Origin: Salvia splendens
Taxonomy: Eukaryota; Streptophyta; Magnoliopsida; Lamiales; Lamiaceae
Assembly (NCBI RefSeq): GCF_004379255.2
Contig: NC_056041.1
Coordinates: 14,849,559-14,913,558, forward strand
Direction: 5' to 3'
Length of the DNA: 64,000 nt
The notes under the pieces were generated by a model. The model had not been told where the DNA came from and made no database searches. It saw only the letters and a program-made list of their open reading frames with translations. Position numbers and translations under genes: made by a program. Positions 1 to 11,129 of the stretch are shown one piece after another; position 1 is the stretch's first letter; every line of letters begins with the position of its first letter.

Positions 1-501
1 CCAAGGTAAAACAGATACTGAGAGAACTGCAGAAGATTCATAGATGAGAATAATTAGAATGTATAGGCATAAACTCCAACAACCTAAGTTATAGCTACCT
101 ATAGCCAAAGAACAATTACCATCCACACCTCCCTAGACAAGATGACAACAAAATAAACCGAAATAAAACCCTAAGTAACTATATAATAGTATGAGCAGTA
201 GTAACATGGCTGAGAGAAGTTATACTTTTGTTAATTTTCAATAATCAGAGTCTAAAAACAAATCCTTAGCAAAATAATGGATCCTCTTGATATTAATGAG
301 TCGGAACTGAGTACAGTACAGTAAGTTATTCAGGCCCTTTACCAACCCTACAAAGACTGAGAATACATGGGAATTCATAAGCCCATTGCTTTAAATTACA
401 TTTCACATTTTTGTCCAATTCCAAATTTCCAATATCAGTTTGACACAGGGGCAGGAAATCTGCCTTGAAACTGACCCACATAAAACTATGAATTGATTTA
501 C

Positions 502-1976
502 CTGCTGATTTGAGTGAGCTTCAAAACGAGGAGCCTTTGATCTCAGTTTCTCTGCCATATCGTATAAGTTGTAATGGAGGTAATTCCTCAGTAACAGGTT
601 CAGAAGTGTTTCCTGTATTATGCCAGTATGTCATCAGTCACAAAAAACAATAACAAGATTATAACTAAAGAGCGATGACAACCAACCTGACCCAACTCGT
701 CATGGCGCATAGTCGAAGTTCGGTGTAGAGCGAGAAGATTACTGTTAAGAAATGCTATTCCATTAGATGCGACACAAGCTTACAAACAGCAGACAAATAT
801 ACATACCCTCGTATTTCAGCAAGAGCCCCAGTAAGTTCATAGCTTAGAGAGTAGTAAAAGTAGAGCCTGGAAGCAAGGACATCAACAGTTCTTCTATTGA
901 GATTCTTTAAACGAGCTATGCCAGCTGAAGAGCAAGCCTTAGCCTGTAGACAAACAAGAACCACCCATATATTCCAAATGTTCAGACATCATGGAAGTGA
1001 CAAGCTTCTGGTGCTAAAATAATCACACACCCATACCTCATCATATCTCTTCTGATCAATCAGAAATATCAGAACAAGCAAATAGCTATAGATCTCAAGC
1101 TCGGGTAAGGAGTGCTTTGCAGGAGTTTGGGTACCAGATGTTGCTGTATCAATTACCATATCATGCTCGTCCTCCTATAACCATAAAAAATCTAGTAAAG
1201 TGATGCTACCAATACATGCAGCCCCTTAACTTAAAGAAACGATTCAATTAGTAAACTTTATAGATAGGACAAAGAATAGAAATAGAGGGAAAACTGAAAC
1301 CATCACATATACCAACAAGTGAATGTAAAAATGTAAGAAAATTTTGGTGACAGATTAAACACATGGTCTGTATAAAATATACCAATCACCTATCAACACC
1401 TTACAAGCCGAACAACACACTCTGTACAGTAAATTCAACAATTCAGTCGAATATAGACATGTTTACCTTAGGAACATAAGAAGACAAGCGAGTATGCACG
1501 TCTGATCCTGGCAAAAGCACAAACTTAAGAAAAGCAGAAACCACAGAAGCTGTAAGATTCTTCCTCAGCTGGATTGTCCATCGAATAGCTCTGACAATCC
1601 TACGAACTTCTCTTGCATAAGCCCCCACCTCGATTAATGCAGCTATGTCCTTCAGTTCTAATACAAGAAACCAAAAATGCAAAATACAACCCAATGAAGT
1701 GCATTGATTATAAAATTGATGCTCATACTAATTTCCAATTAAGCATCAATTCCACAATATTTTCAAATGTAACAAAATACTACAGAAAATGAACTCCGAC
1801 ACTTCAAACTATATCCCCAAAGCGAATTACGATTAGGCAACGCCTTACAGTAAATCCAAAGTAAATTTGAAACGCCTAAGTAGTAAATACTGACGCTGAA
1901 GAGCCGAAGGAGAAGTTGATGAGACAGGATTCGATGGAGTGGGCTGCTGCTCTTTCATCTCAACGTCTTGCGTCAT
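502..1976 (-). CDS. RPN3: 26S proteasome regulatory subunit RPN3 (PSMD3), N-terminal half, truncated by window edge
   Basis: Non-ATPase subunit of the 19S proteasome lid, which helps assemble and hold the complex that processes ubiquitinated proteins. Six exons were rebuilt on the minus strand: 1895..1976, 1467..1657, 1037..1174, 807..943, 687..741 and 502..612. All junctions are GT-AG and the frame stays open for 238 codons. The start ATG at 1976 gives MTQDVEMKEQQPTPSNP, the usual plant RPN3 start. Diagnostic stretches include AYAREVRRIVRAIR, RRTVDVLASRLYFYYSLSYE and NYLHYNLYDMAEKLRSKAPR, which belong to the helical-repeat region before the PCI domain. The family is about 490 residues, so roughly half, including the PCI domain, lies beyond the left edge. 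Positions 1-501 look like intron; I saw no next exon there. Nothing suggests a pseudogene. Confidence 0.95.
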
Positions 1977-2456
1977 TTTCTTCGAAATCTGATACACAAA
2001 CGCCACTACAATCGTCAGGCAAAATACATAAACAACAGCTGAAAATCTCCAATTTCATTCTCTTCCTTTTAGTTACGAAACCTGATTCACTGTCCTTACC
2101 TAGAATCGAGTCAGTCGGAACTGAACTAGAAATGCAACAAAGAAAAACGAAAGAAGGCAATGAACGGATTGGAAAAACGTGGAAGAATCGAACCTCAGAA
2201 TCGATGATTTTGAGCCAGATTGAATTATGAAGGAAAAACCCTAGATTTGAAGGACCTGTTTGCAAGGGAGTAAAATGTTTCTTTTTCAACACTCCATGGT
2301 TTATTATTGCTAAGACTATTTTATTTTGGTGGCATTACTTCAGAAATTTCTAAATAAATTTATGAATTTTGATTTGTTTTGTAAATTATGAAAAAAAAAT
2401 TTCGAACCCTCTACATCAAAAGTTTCAATCTATAGCCGTATTGTACTGATGAAAAT

Positions 2457-2830
2457 TGATCTCCAAAATTATAAACTTTAGTCAAATTTTAGTATTTCTT
2501 ATAAATTTAATTTTGATCTATGAATTTTAATTTTGATCTGAAATACCATAAATTTTACATTTTACTTGTTATTTTTCAAACTAAACAAAATAATATATTT
2601 TCGGTAAAAACTTTATTCTACATGAGCACCATATTTTTACCACTTTTCAAACTTTGTGACAAGTAGAATAAAGTCACTTATGTCAAATAGAATAAAGAAA
2701 TCATATACTTTAGTCGATATAATAATTGATAAAGCAAATAAAATGTGAAATTTGCACTAATATTTAGACGAATTTTAAAATTTGCAAGAAATATTAAAAT
2801 TTAACCAAAATTCATGAGTTCAAAAACCAA
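2457..2830. repeat. Candidate foldback MITE with inverted ends of about 100 bp
   Basis: The left arm from about 2457 (TGATCTCCAAAATTATAAAC) reappears in inverted, diverged form ending near 2830. Both arms carry the order aactttggtcaaatttt, agtatttctt, aaattt. The interior is AT-rich and non-coding. The superfamily and target duplication were not resolved, and the arms have several mismatches. Confidence 0.45.
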
Positions 2831-2848
2831 TATCCTTGTCGTAACTTA

Positions 2849-2962
2849 TTATACAACCCGATCCAATTATTTTTGCAATATTGTAAATATCATCTGAAAT
2901 CTATTATTGTACAACCCGATCCAACTATTTCTGCAATATTGTTAATATCATCTGAAATCTAT
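2849..2962. repeat. Two-copy tandem duplication, about 57-bp unit
   Basis: Two adjacent copies share tacaacccgatccaa, ttgcaatattgt and atatcatctgaaatctat. The first spans about 2849-2903 and the second 2904-2962, with only a few substitutions, so the duplication is fairly recent. No function is apparent. Confidence 0.8.
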
Positions 2963-3294
2963 TTTACACCATACTATCCCCCAATTTCCTAATTCACTGT
3001 TAATATAAATATACTTGTAAGTATACAAATATTAATAAGTCAACTTGATAGCCCCAAATTTAAAATGACTGTAGTTACTAATTATGTCACACACAACGAC
3101 ATTAAAAAATAGATCCAAATAACTAGCATATTTGAGAAGAGAGGTCAAAATCTTTCAACCTAGAATGAAAAGAATGCAAGCTCCAAAATTACATTTAATT
3201 TATGCAGCCTCTCTATGGTTAAAAAGGAAACAAAATCGCCAAAAGGAATAAGGATGAGTTGTATAGCAATCCACCGCCACCAGCACTATAGTCT

Positions 3295-6200
3295 CTAGCT
3301 GCTGCTGCTATCAGGAAATTTAGCTTCATAGTCGCTGTGAACCTGCATCGAAACGGCGATAGTTACTTTTTAAATAAAACTTTGAATTGTTGAATACCCG
3401 ACCTTAGATATAACGAAAGAGGGGGGAAGTTGTTACCATGTAGCTCGCCGTGATCATCTTTCCAGCAAACCACCTACCATGAAGTGCGTTTTGGGCAGCC
3501 ATGGCCGCTTGAACATTTTCAAACCGCAAGTACACAAACCCAGCTGAATTCCTGATTGAAAGAAAAATGCATACGAATATTGACATGCCAGAAACCAAGA
3601 ACTCTAAACAGCAATAAGTAATTCATTCAAATGCATACAAAAGGATAAATCTGCTAAGTAAGAGAACACTTGATTTTCAGACCAAGTAGTACAAGCAAAA
3701 TTTCATCTGCTTAGAGAGAGAGCACTTGATTTTCAGACCAGCGTGTACAAGCAAAAGTTCATTTCCATTTTTCTTTTTGATTTTTTTATTGGTAAAAGGT
3801 CAACAAGAAAAACATACTATTATGGTTCAGCAACGACAAATAAACCTAAAAAGGTTGGTGGCTAGTGGCACATATATTAGCCAAAGAGACAAAGAAAAGG
3901 ATATTTACTTGTTATATATGGATGAGAACAAAATGAGTTTGATAGGCTACAAACCAGTGAAAAAGTTTTCACAAATGAGGATAGTTGCGACAGAGTCGAT
4001 AGCCATTCAAGTAAATTCACAAAACCAAACCAATTGCAAAGAGCACCATTTTTTTAATCCATTTTACTTAAGAAGGAAACAGTAGAAAGGAACAAAAGAA
4101 AAATTGGGAGGTGTGATGGGCCACTTACTTTTCTATATAGATGTGCTTTAACCTGCCAAATTTTGAACATTCCTCCTGGACATCTTCCTTTATATCAAGA
4201 TCAAAATCTGGCTCGGTCTATATTAAAATAAGTTTTGAATATCATCCATAACTGTTAAAATAATAAATAACTCCAAAAAAGCAGGAGGCTGTAAATATAA
4301 TTCTTCCCACTTCATACCTCTGAATTAGGATCAAACATGTTCTTCAGCAATAAACATTCACTGGGAACACCAATTGTATCTACAGGTGGAACCGTAAGAG
4401 CGGGCATAGAAAAAGTTGTTAGACCAGGAAGCATTTGACCAGAGGCCTGTCCAAAAGCTGATGCTACTGATGAACCAGTGATACTGCAGTACGTGAAAAT
4501 TGTGTATAAGAGTAAGTATCAACATAAATCCTAGATAACAGTATAAAACCAAAAGATATTAACCTTGAAGCAGTCCCAGTTCGGTCCAATTTCTGCATAA
4601 GAAGCGCACGAGACTGTGCATTCAAGGACTGCACATCAGGTGAGAACAAAGATCAGCATTTTGTGTGCAATACTAAATAACAAACTAGATACTAAGAGAA
4701 TTAAAGTCAACTAAAAACTAGGAAAAAACATAGCATGATGTAAAAAGGATGAGAGAAAATGTGTAGCATGACTAACCAAGCCATTGCCCTCATCATCATC
4801 CAGATCAGCAAGATTTACTCCAGCCTCTTGCATTCCGGCTTGATCAGTAATAGCAGAAACCTACAAAGTGAGAAAATCAACAAAGAGAACAATATACCAA
4901 GGATTTGTCATCAAGAAAATTCCTAGAGGTGTGACCATTTGCTCCATAGCAAAACATAAACTAGTTACACACCTCTATGCATCTTCCCCTACAGTGAAAA
5001 AAAACAATTGGTAATAAAATGAATGAGGAAGGGGAAATAAAGGAAGTCTCAATACCTTGATTAATCGACCTGCAATCTCCAGTTGCCCATTCAGATTTTG
5101 AGCAGCCTTTGCATCTTCTAGGCGTGCAAACTGCCAGGAACAATGTCAGGTATGCAATTAAGAACGAAGGGCCATAAAAGTACTCTTAACACAAGGGTGG
5201 ATAATGCCATCAGTATTCTCTACTTTCATCTGAAAGTCATACCACATCAAACTTAAAATCACCTGTATAAAAGCATAGCCTTTGCAATTCCCAGTCCCTG
5301 GATCACTGGGCATCTGTACAAGCTCCACAGCACCAAAAGGCTCAAATACCTATGCAAGATCCCAAATCAGAATCTATTTTGACTAACAGAATCTATTTTG
5401 ACTAACACACATGTCTACCATCTAACAAGGATGATACTATCTAATTACAAATATTGGGATGTCCCACCTGGCGAAGCTGTTCTTCTTTGATAGTAAGAGG
5501 TAGATTGCCAACATATAGCCTTCTAGCACCCCCCGAGTATGGGCCAAGAAGTCCACCACTGGCAGCGGTAGTAGACTGAACAAGATTCTTCTCAGCTTCA
5601 GATGGCTTTACCATGACTGGCTGACCAAGAAGTGGCTGACCCGATAGAGCTATTGCCATAGGAACAGACATTGAATCATAAAACTCAATGTATCTGCCAA
5701 CAAAGAAGAAGTTGATCATCAGCAATCATGGAGGATAATAATAACATACTAGTATACTATCAGTGCAAATCCTGCAAACAACGAGCACATACTCTTTATG
5801 CTGATGGAGATTATATAATTCAAAGTTACAATGACGGGTTACTGCATCAACAAAATTCTCTCAACTCAAAGAAACTTTCTCCTGGATTCTTAGTAGTGTA
5901 GCTCACATGAACTGGAAATCATTAACAGGATACAGTTATTACCAGGTTTTGCAAAGACACAAAGTTCCCTCTTACATCATGAACCAGGAAGCATCATATG
6001 TAGCAAAATTAAGAACGAACAAATATAGAAGATAGTTCAGCCAGCAAATGATTTATATTTCTAATTTAACCATTTTCTTCTCTACATACCATGAAAACAG
6101 CAAGTATTATTTGGTCAAACCAAAATTACTTCATAAATAGCTTCATGTCATTGTTGTTAATTGTTATAGGTGTCTAGTTTTGGACACCATCCCCAAACCA

Positions 6201-8706
6201 AATAAAACACGCACAAAAACTGACAGAAAGTAAGTAATCTTTCACAAGATTGGAAATGAAGTGGCATCTCTGACCAAATATATACTAGCATTTTAAGCAA
6301 ATAGCCAAGGGAAAAAATGAATTTATATACAATATGCATAATTTACCCGACTCCCTTGGAGCGTCTGGTGTTGCGATCCATTATAAGCCGCACATCTCTG
6401 ACCTAAAAGTGAAAAACAAAAGAAAATTTTACAAACCAAAAATCATAATCCTTCAGGTAGTAATAAAATGCAGTCATAATAGAACACAAGCTCAGATTAT
6501 GATGTGTGTTTACTTTTTATATTCCCAAAGGAAGGTTGGATCACACACTACATGTTTAGCAGAAGCAAGAAACCTACAGAAATATAACATACTAGCTAAA
6601 AATGAGTAAGACTACAAATAAGAATGTGAGGTCAACCTTGCCAGCTCTAGAGAAGAACTCATATATATCTCGCTCACCAGCCTTTAAGGTGATCTACAGA
6701 AATGGTAACAAAATGTGTCAGGGACCTCAGATGCAATGAAAGAACTAGAAAAAAAATTATCAGCCGATCAAACACCTGATAAGCAAAAACCGTCCTCTGG
6801 TCTCGCTCGGGGTCAACTTCTGGCTCTACTTTCTCTTCCCTTTTGTCTTTGTATCTTCTGCAAAAAATAGAACATGTGAAAGCTATAATATAAGTCTGCC
6901 GCAATAAGAATCAGGTAATGGTCTAGTTAACTAAGACATGAGCAGCAGCCTTGACCATCTGCATAGTAAAGTCTGAGAAAACTCTTTGCTTCTTGACAAT
7001 AAATAAATATGTGCGAAGTTTTCATATTCAAAAAAGAAATAGTTCCAACAACGAAGCAAAAATATCTCCAGTATGCTTAAAGGAGCCAAACCCAAGATCA
7101 CAACCCTGCAGGCAACTCCATAGGGTCAATATGTTGTCTAACTAGGTCAAAACAAGTAACATCTTGATATTGAAGTAATGAGACCAACCTGGGGGACAAA
7201 GTGGCAATTAAGAGAAATGTGAACACTGAAAAACTTCAGGATTGACTAACAACGCAGGCCCCTATATGGCAAACCTAATATTACATGTTGAACCAGCATA
7301 TTAAAGAATAATTCTACTATCATGAAATGGTAAATTATACAGTGACACCAAAGAAGCCAGTTTAGCTAACAGAACCACCATATCCAGGAGTTTAGACCTC
7401 AAATTTTGAGCAGATGGGCAAGTAAATCACAAGGTAGACACATGATGATGCATGGACATCATCATTTATCACAATACAGAAACTTTTACAGGACATTATG
7501 CATAATTATGCAAGTCAATGACTCAATAACCATAAAGGATCTTAACTATTAGAGACAAGGAAATGCAAGTCAAGTAGAAAATGGATTTCGCAGTAACATG
7601 CCATACACATCAAATTTGAATTCTGTGGTACTGGTATCTTACTTCGTATAGTCGAGCCAGCCATGCAAGTCTTAGGTTCAAAGAGCACCTCTGGATAATA
7701 TCGCCACTATGAGACTGGTACATGATTGAGATACTACTAACACAAACCTCATCTATATGACCACAGAATGTGTGACGAGTCTGAAGATCTTTTGATTAAT
7801 CTGAATTTGAGATATCTGAAACTCCCTAAATATTCTATAACAAAAAAAGGCGTGTTGTATTTTTTCTAGCAGAATGGTTTTTACAATTTATAGGGAGTCC
7901 CAAGTCCAACTATTTCTACCTTCAGTTTCTTAATCGAATGGACCAATTGATGAGGACATCAAATCAAATGAATTGCTTAAGGCAATTTTTACTGATTAGA
8001 TTCCTATTAATTCATCATCTTAATGCAATTTTCTTAACAATTCTACTTGGCAAAATTAAACTGCAGACCCAGGTTATGGTCCACATTCATATGATATGAT
8101 AGACGGAAAAATATGAAGTTACCTGTTATCACGGTCTTGATTTCTAAACGCCCTCTCCCTTGGTTTAAATTCTGGTTCAACATTCTCCAATTCTTTACTT
8201 TTCTCTCTCGCCCGTTCTTCATGATGCCTTTCTGAGTGATTTCTGCTTCGTTTGGACCTCTCTTGTTCTTCGTCCTTGACTCTATCTCTGTCGTTATCAC
8301 GTTCTCTTCTCTCTCTGTTACCATTCCTTTTCTTGTCACTATCTTTCTCTCTATCTCTATTCCTCTCCTCCTTGTCCCTTGTTCGATGCTCCCGTCTATC
8401 TCTCTCACCTCTCTCCCCTCTTTCACCTCTCTCACCTCTTTCACCTCTCTCCCTATCTCTTGAAGATGAGCCATAGCGTGTTCCCCTATCTTTCTCATAA
8501 TCATAGGACTCGTTCCTTGACCTAGACGGCTTCGACGGGTGATCCAAATCATCCCCATCTTCCTCGACGCTTCTGAGTTTCGAGCTCCGACTCCTGTCCT
8601 TCTCTTCATAATCATCTTTTCCACCACCATTGGCCTTCCCCTCCAATTTCTTAGCTTCTGGATTCTCCACTGTATTTTCTAGGTATTCATATTCATCAAA
8701 ATCCAT
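3295..8706 (-). CDS. RBM39/CAPER-like RNA-binding splicing factor
   Basis: Nuclear SR-like splicing factor of the RBM39 (CC1/CAPER) family, expected to bind pre-mRNA and U2AF-type partners. Thirteen exons: 8123..8706, 6776..6857, 6637..6693, 6347..6402, 5468..5693, 5263..5349, 5056..5130, 4777..4860, 4564..4628, 4318..4483, 4129..4217, 3437..3551, 3295..3342. They join to 577 codons plus a stop. The start ATG at 8706 gives MDFDEYEYLENTVENPE. Residues 1 to about 215 form an Arg/Asp/Glu/Ser-rich domain with a short GER tandem repeat. RRM1 (about 217-295) has the family's atypical RNP2, VFAYQI. RRM2 (about 315-395) has RRLYVGNLP and KGYAFIQF. The C-terminal RRM is a U2AF-homology motif type with the R-x-F signature in GRWFAGK, ending YEAKFPDSSSS. 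A leader intron probably lies between about 8740 and 8998, where a GTAAGT donor is visible. Confidence 0.95.
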
Positions 8707-9566
8707 CCTTAACAAGCTAAATTTTAGAAGCTTGAATAAAACTGCGTAAAAATCTGCAGCAATTAACAGAACACCAACAAAATTAGAAGAAAATCAATCA
8801 ATAATCAGTTTCTTGTGGTTACAAATTAACAAAACGCTCTATATCATTTCTTCGCGAACGAGAGGAACACTTGAGACTTCGCAACACTAAATTTACACAT
8901 GCATATTGAACAAAAATCGAGATTTCAGTAGCGCAATAACGCGACGGGAAGGGGAACTAGGGTTTAACAATTAAAAATTGAATTCAATTGAACTTACCAA
9001 ATCGCAGTGAATTTGAGAAGTGCTGCAGCCGATTTTAGTTTTTATAAACGTAATAAATTATTATTGAATTAAATTGAACTTACGAACGGGCTTTAGAATT
9101 GAAGTCATTATCGGGCCGGGCCTCGCTGTTCAACATGGGGCTTTTACATTTACATGGGCTTTAAATCAGTATCAGTTTCTTTTGTTTTATACAGTGCTAC
9201 TAGTAGTATTTTGAGATTGTAGTGTATGGGGAATTTTTTTTAATTACATAAAAATTGAGAATTAGTGATTAGACATTTTTTTTTTCTGGGCGACTTATGA
9301 CAAGAACACAGGAATTGAATTGAATTGAATTGAATTGAATTGAATTGAATTGAAAAACTAATTATACTTGGTATGGCTAACGAATGAAAAATAAGATGTT
9401 TTCCAATGGTTCCAAGACATTATCAATACCCATAATGATTAAACACATTTTAATGTTTTGCCTAAATTTTTTAAAGATTATAGAATTGCTGTATTATTGG
9501 ATCATTGGATGTTAAGTATTTTATAAAGTTTTACATGTGGTCAATATATTTCTAAGATAATTAAAA
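8707..9566. other. 5' leader of the splicing factor and intergenic spacer
   Basis: The first part (8707 to about 9030) should be the 5' UTR of the minus-strand splicing-factor gene, with a GT donor near 8998 suggesting a leader intron. The remainder is AT-rich intergenic sequence holding a pentanucleotide microsatellite and then the long-TIR element. No gene is seen. Confidence 0.6.
9312..9354. repeat. AATTG pentanucleotide microsatellite, about 8 units
   Basis: An uninterrupted run of the GAATT/AATTG unit over about 43 bp, directly readable. Confidence 0.95.
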
Positions 9567-10752
9567 GAGTGAACTACAAAAATGGTCTCTAGATTATGAG
9601 TTTATCTTGCCCATAGTTCTAAGATTTTAAAAATATAGTCAGACATCTCTGTACTAAGGGTTTATCTCAAAATTGGTCATTTTGTCATTTTTTGATACGA
9701 AGATACCCTTTTGATGGTTTGAACAATTTGGTCTTTTTACACTTTTAACATTGTAAATTTGATATTATTTCAGTGATGTACTAAATCTGATAATATTTTA
9801 AAATTATCATTCTTTTCCCTTTTGTCATCCTTCACTTTATTTCTTTATTTCAATATTAGATTTAATTTTATAAAATTAAATTCTAAGTTTAGATTTTTAA
9901 ATATCAATAAATTTTATTAATTATTAAAATTATTAAATAACAAAAATTAATAGTTTTAATCAATATTTGATAGTGTCTAATATTTCATCAATCAGTTACG
10001 TCGGCGCCAACTTAATTTTAATCAATATTTAATACTAGTTTTAATCATAAATAGATCATATAATACGATTATTCTTAAATAAATATGCATCTAATGTAAG
10101 ACTAATACTCCATAATTTTAGTTTATTATTTGAAAACAATCAAAATTAACTAGAAAATTTAAACAAAATACTCCTATATAAAATTTTTAGTAGTATCAAA
10201 TTTTTAGTCAACTTCATAATATATAATCACAAGCAATTATAACAACCGAACGAAGGTTAAGTAGAATAGCTCTTATTTTTCCATCATGATTAATATTATT
10301 TTTTTGTACTTCTTTGATTCAACTGAATATTATATTAAATAACAAAAATTAATAGTTTTAATCAATATTTATAGTGTCCATTAATTAATCATTTTAATTA
10401 AGAAAATTTTATTGATATTTAAAAATCTAAATTTAAAATTTAATTTTATAAAATTCAATCTAATATTGAAATAAAGAAACAAAGTGAAGGACGACAATAG
10501 GGAAGAAGAATGATATTTGAAATAATATTAGATTTAATACATCACTGAAATAATATCAGATTTAAAATGTTAAAAGTGTAAAAAGACCGAATTGACCAAA
10601 CCCTCAAAAGAGTATTTTCGTATCAAAAAATGACAAAATGAACAATTTCGAGATAAACCCTTAGTCCACGGATGTCTGACGATATTTTTTAAAGTCCAAG
10701 GACTATGGGCGAGATAAACCCATAATCTAGGGACCATTTTTGTAGTTCATTT
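9567..10752. mobile_element. Non-autonomous Mutator-like element with TIRs of about 370 bp and 9-bp TSD
   Basis: Long terminal inverted repeats run inward from 9567 and from 10752 for roughly 350-400 bp. The left reads TGAACTACAAAAATGGTC near its tip and the reverse complement of the right tip reads the same. Further shared blocks include gggtttatctc, cattttgtcattttttgata, tttttacacttttaacat and atttcagtgatgta. The 9-bp word taattaaaa flanks both ends (9558-9566 and 10753-10761), the size expected for Mutator-like elements. The two outermost TIR bases differ, so the exact tip may be off by up to three bases. There is no coding capacity. The centre holds a direct repeat of a segment starting attaaataacaaaaattaat near 9935 and 10330. 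Confidence 0.75.
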
Positions 10753-11129
10753 TAATTAAAAATAAGTAATTATGCTTATGGATTTATTTGGGTTAGGGAA
10801 GGATTTCAATGAGATAAATTATTCAAAAATATTTATACCTCCAGTTTATCTTCATACCAGAAATATAAGACGAAATATAAACATGAATAAAGCGATGTGC
10901 TCCAATAACTCATGTTTATTAATATTACTGTATTTCATAGTAATATAAGCTGTTGAGTCTATGAATCATTTTTCTAGTACAAGCAGCACTGATATCACAA
11001 AATAGATGTACTTTTGCCATCTACTAAATTATAGCTGAATCAATACGAAGAAAAATAAATGTAAGTAACTAATCTACAAAAAATAAGCCATTTGAAAATT
11101 GACGAAAGGCATCTAGAGAAAAATATACC
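10753..11129. other. Spacer and 3' UTR of the IF3 gene
   Basis: AT-rich sequence between the long-TIR element and the IF3 stop codon. The part nearest 11129 is probably IF3 3' UTR. Nothing else is recognisable. Confidence 0.5.

Larger units (their letters stand above)
1977..3294. other. Intergenic spacer between RPN3 and the RBM39-like gene
   Basis: AT-rich spacer between the RPN3 5' end and the splicing-factor 3' end. It should hold the RPN3 promoter and leader (just above 1976) and the 3' UTR of the next gene (below 3294). Apart from the foldback candidate and the tandem duplication listed separately I see no coding potential; the ORFs here are short and out of context. Confidence 0.6.

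Noticed and set aside
8236..8630. Four overlapping open frames on both strands across the splicing-factor first exon
   Set aside because: They are shadows of the Arg/Glu/Asp/Ser-rich coding repeat, whose low complexity keeps other frames open. Only the frame starting at 8706 continues into spliced RRM exons.
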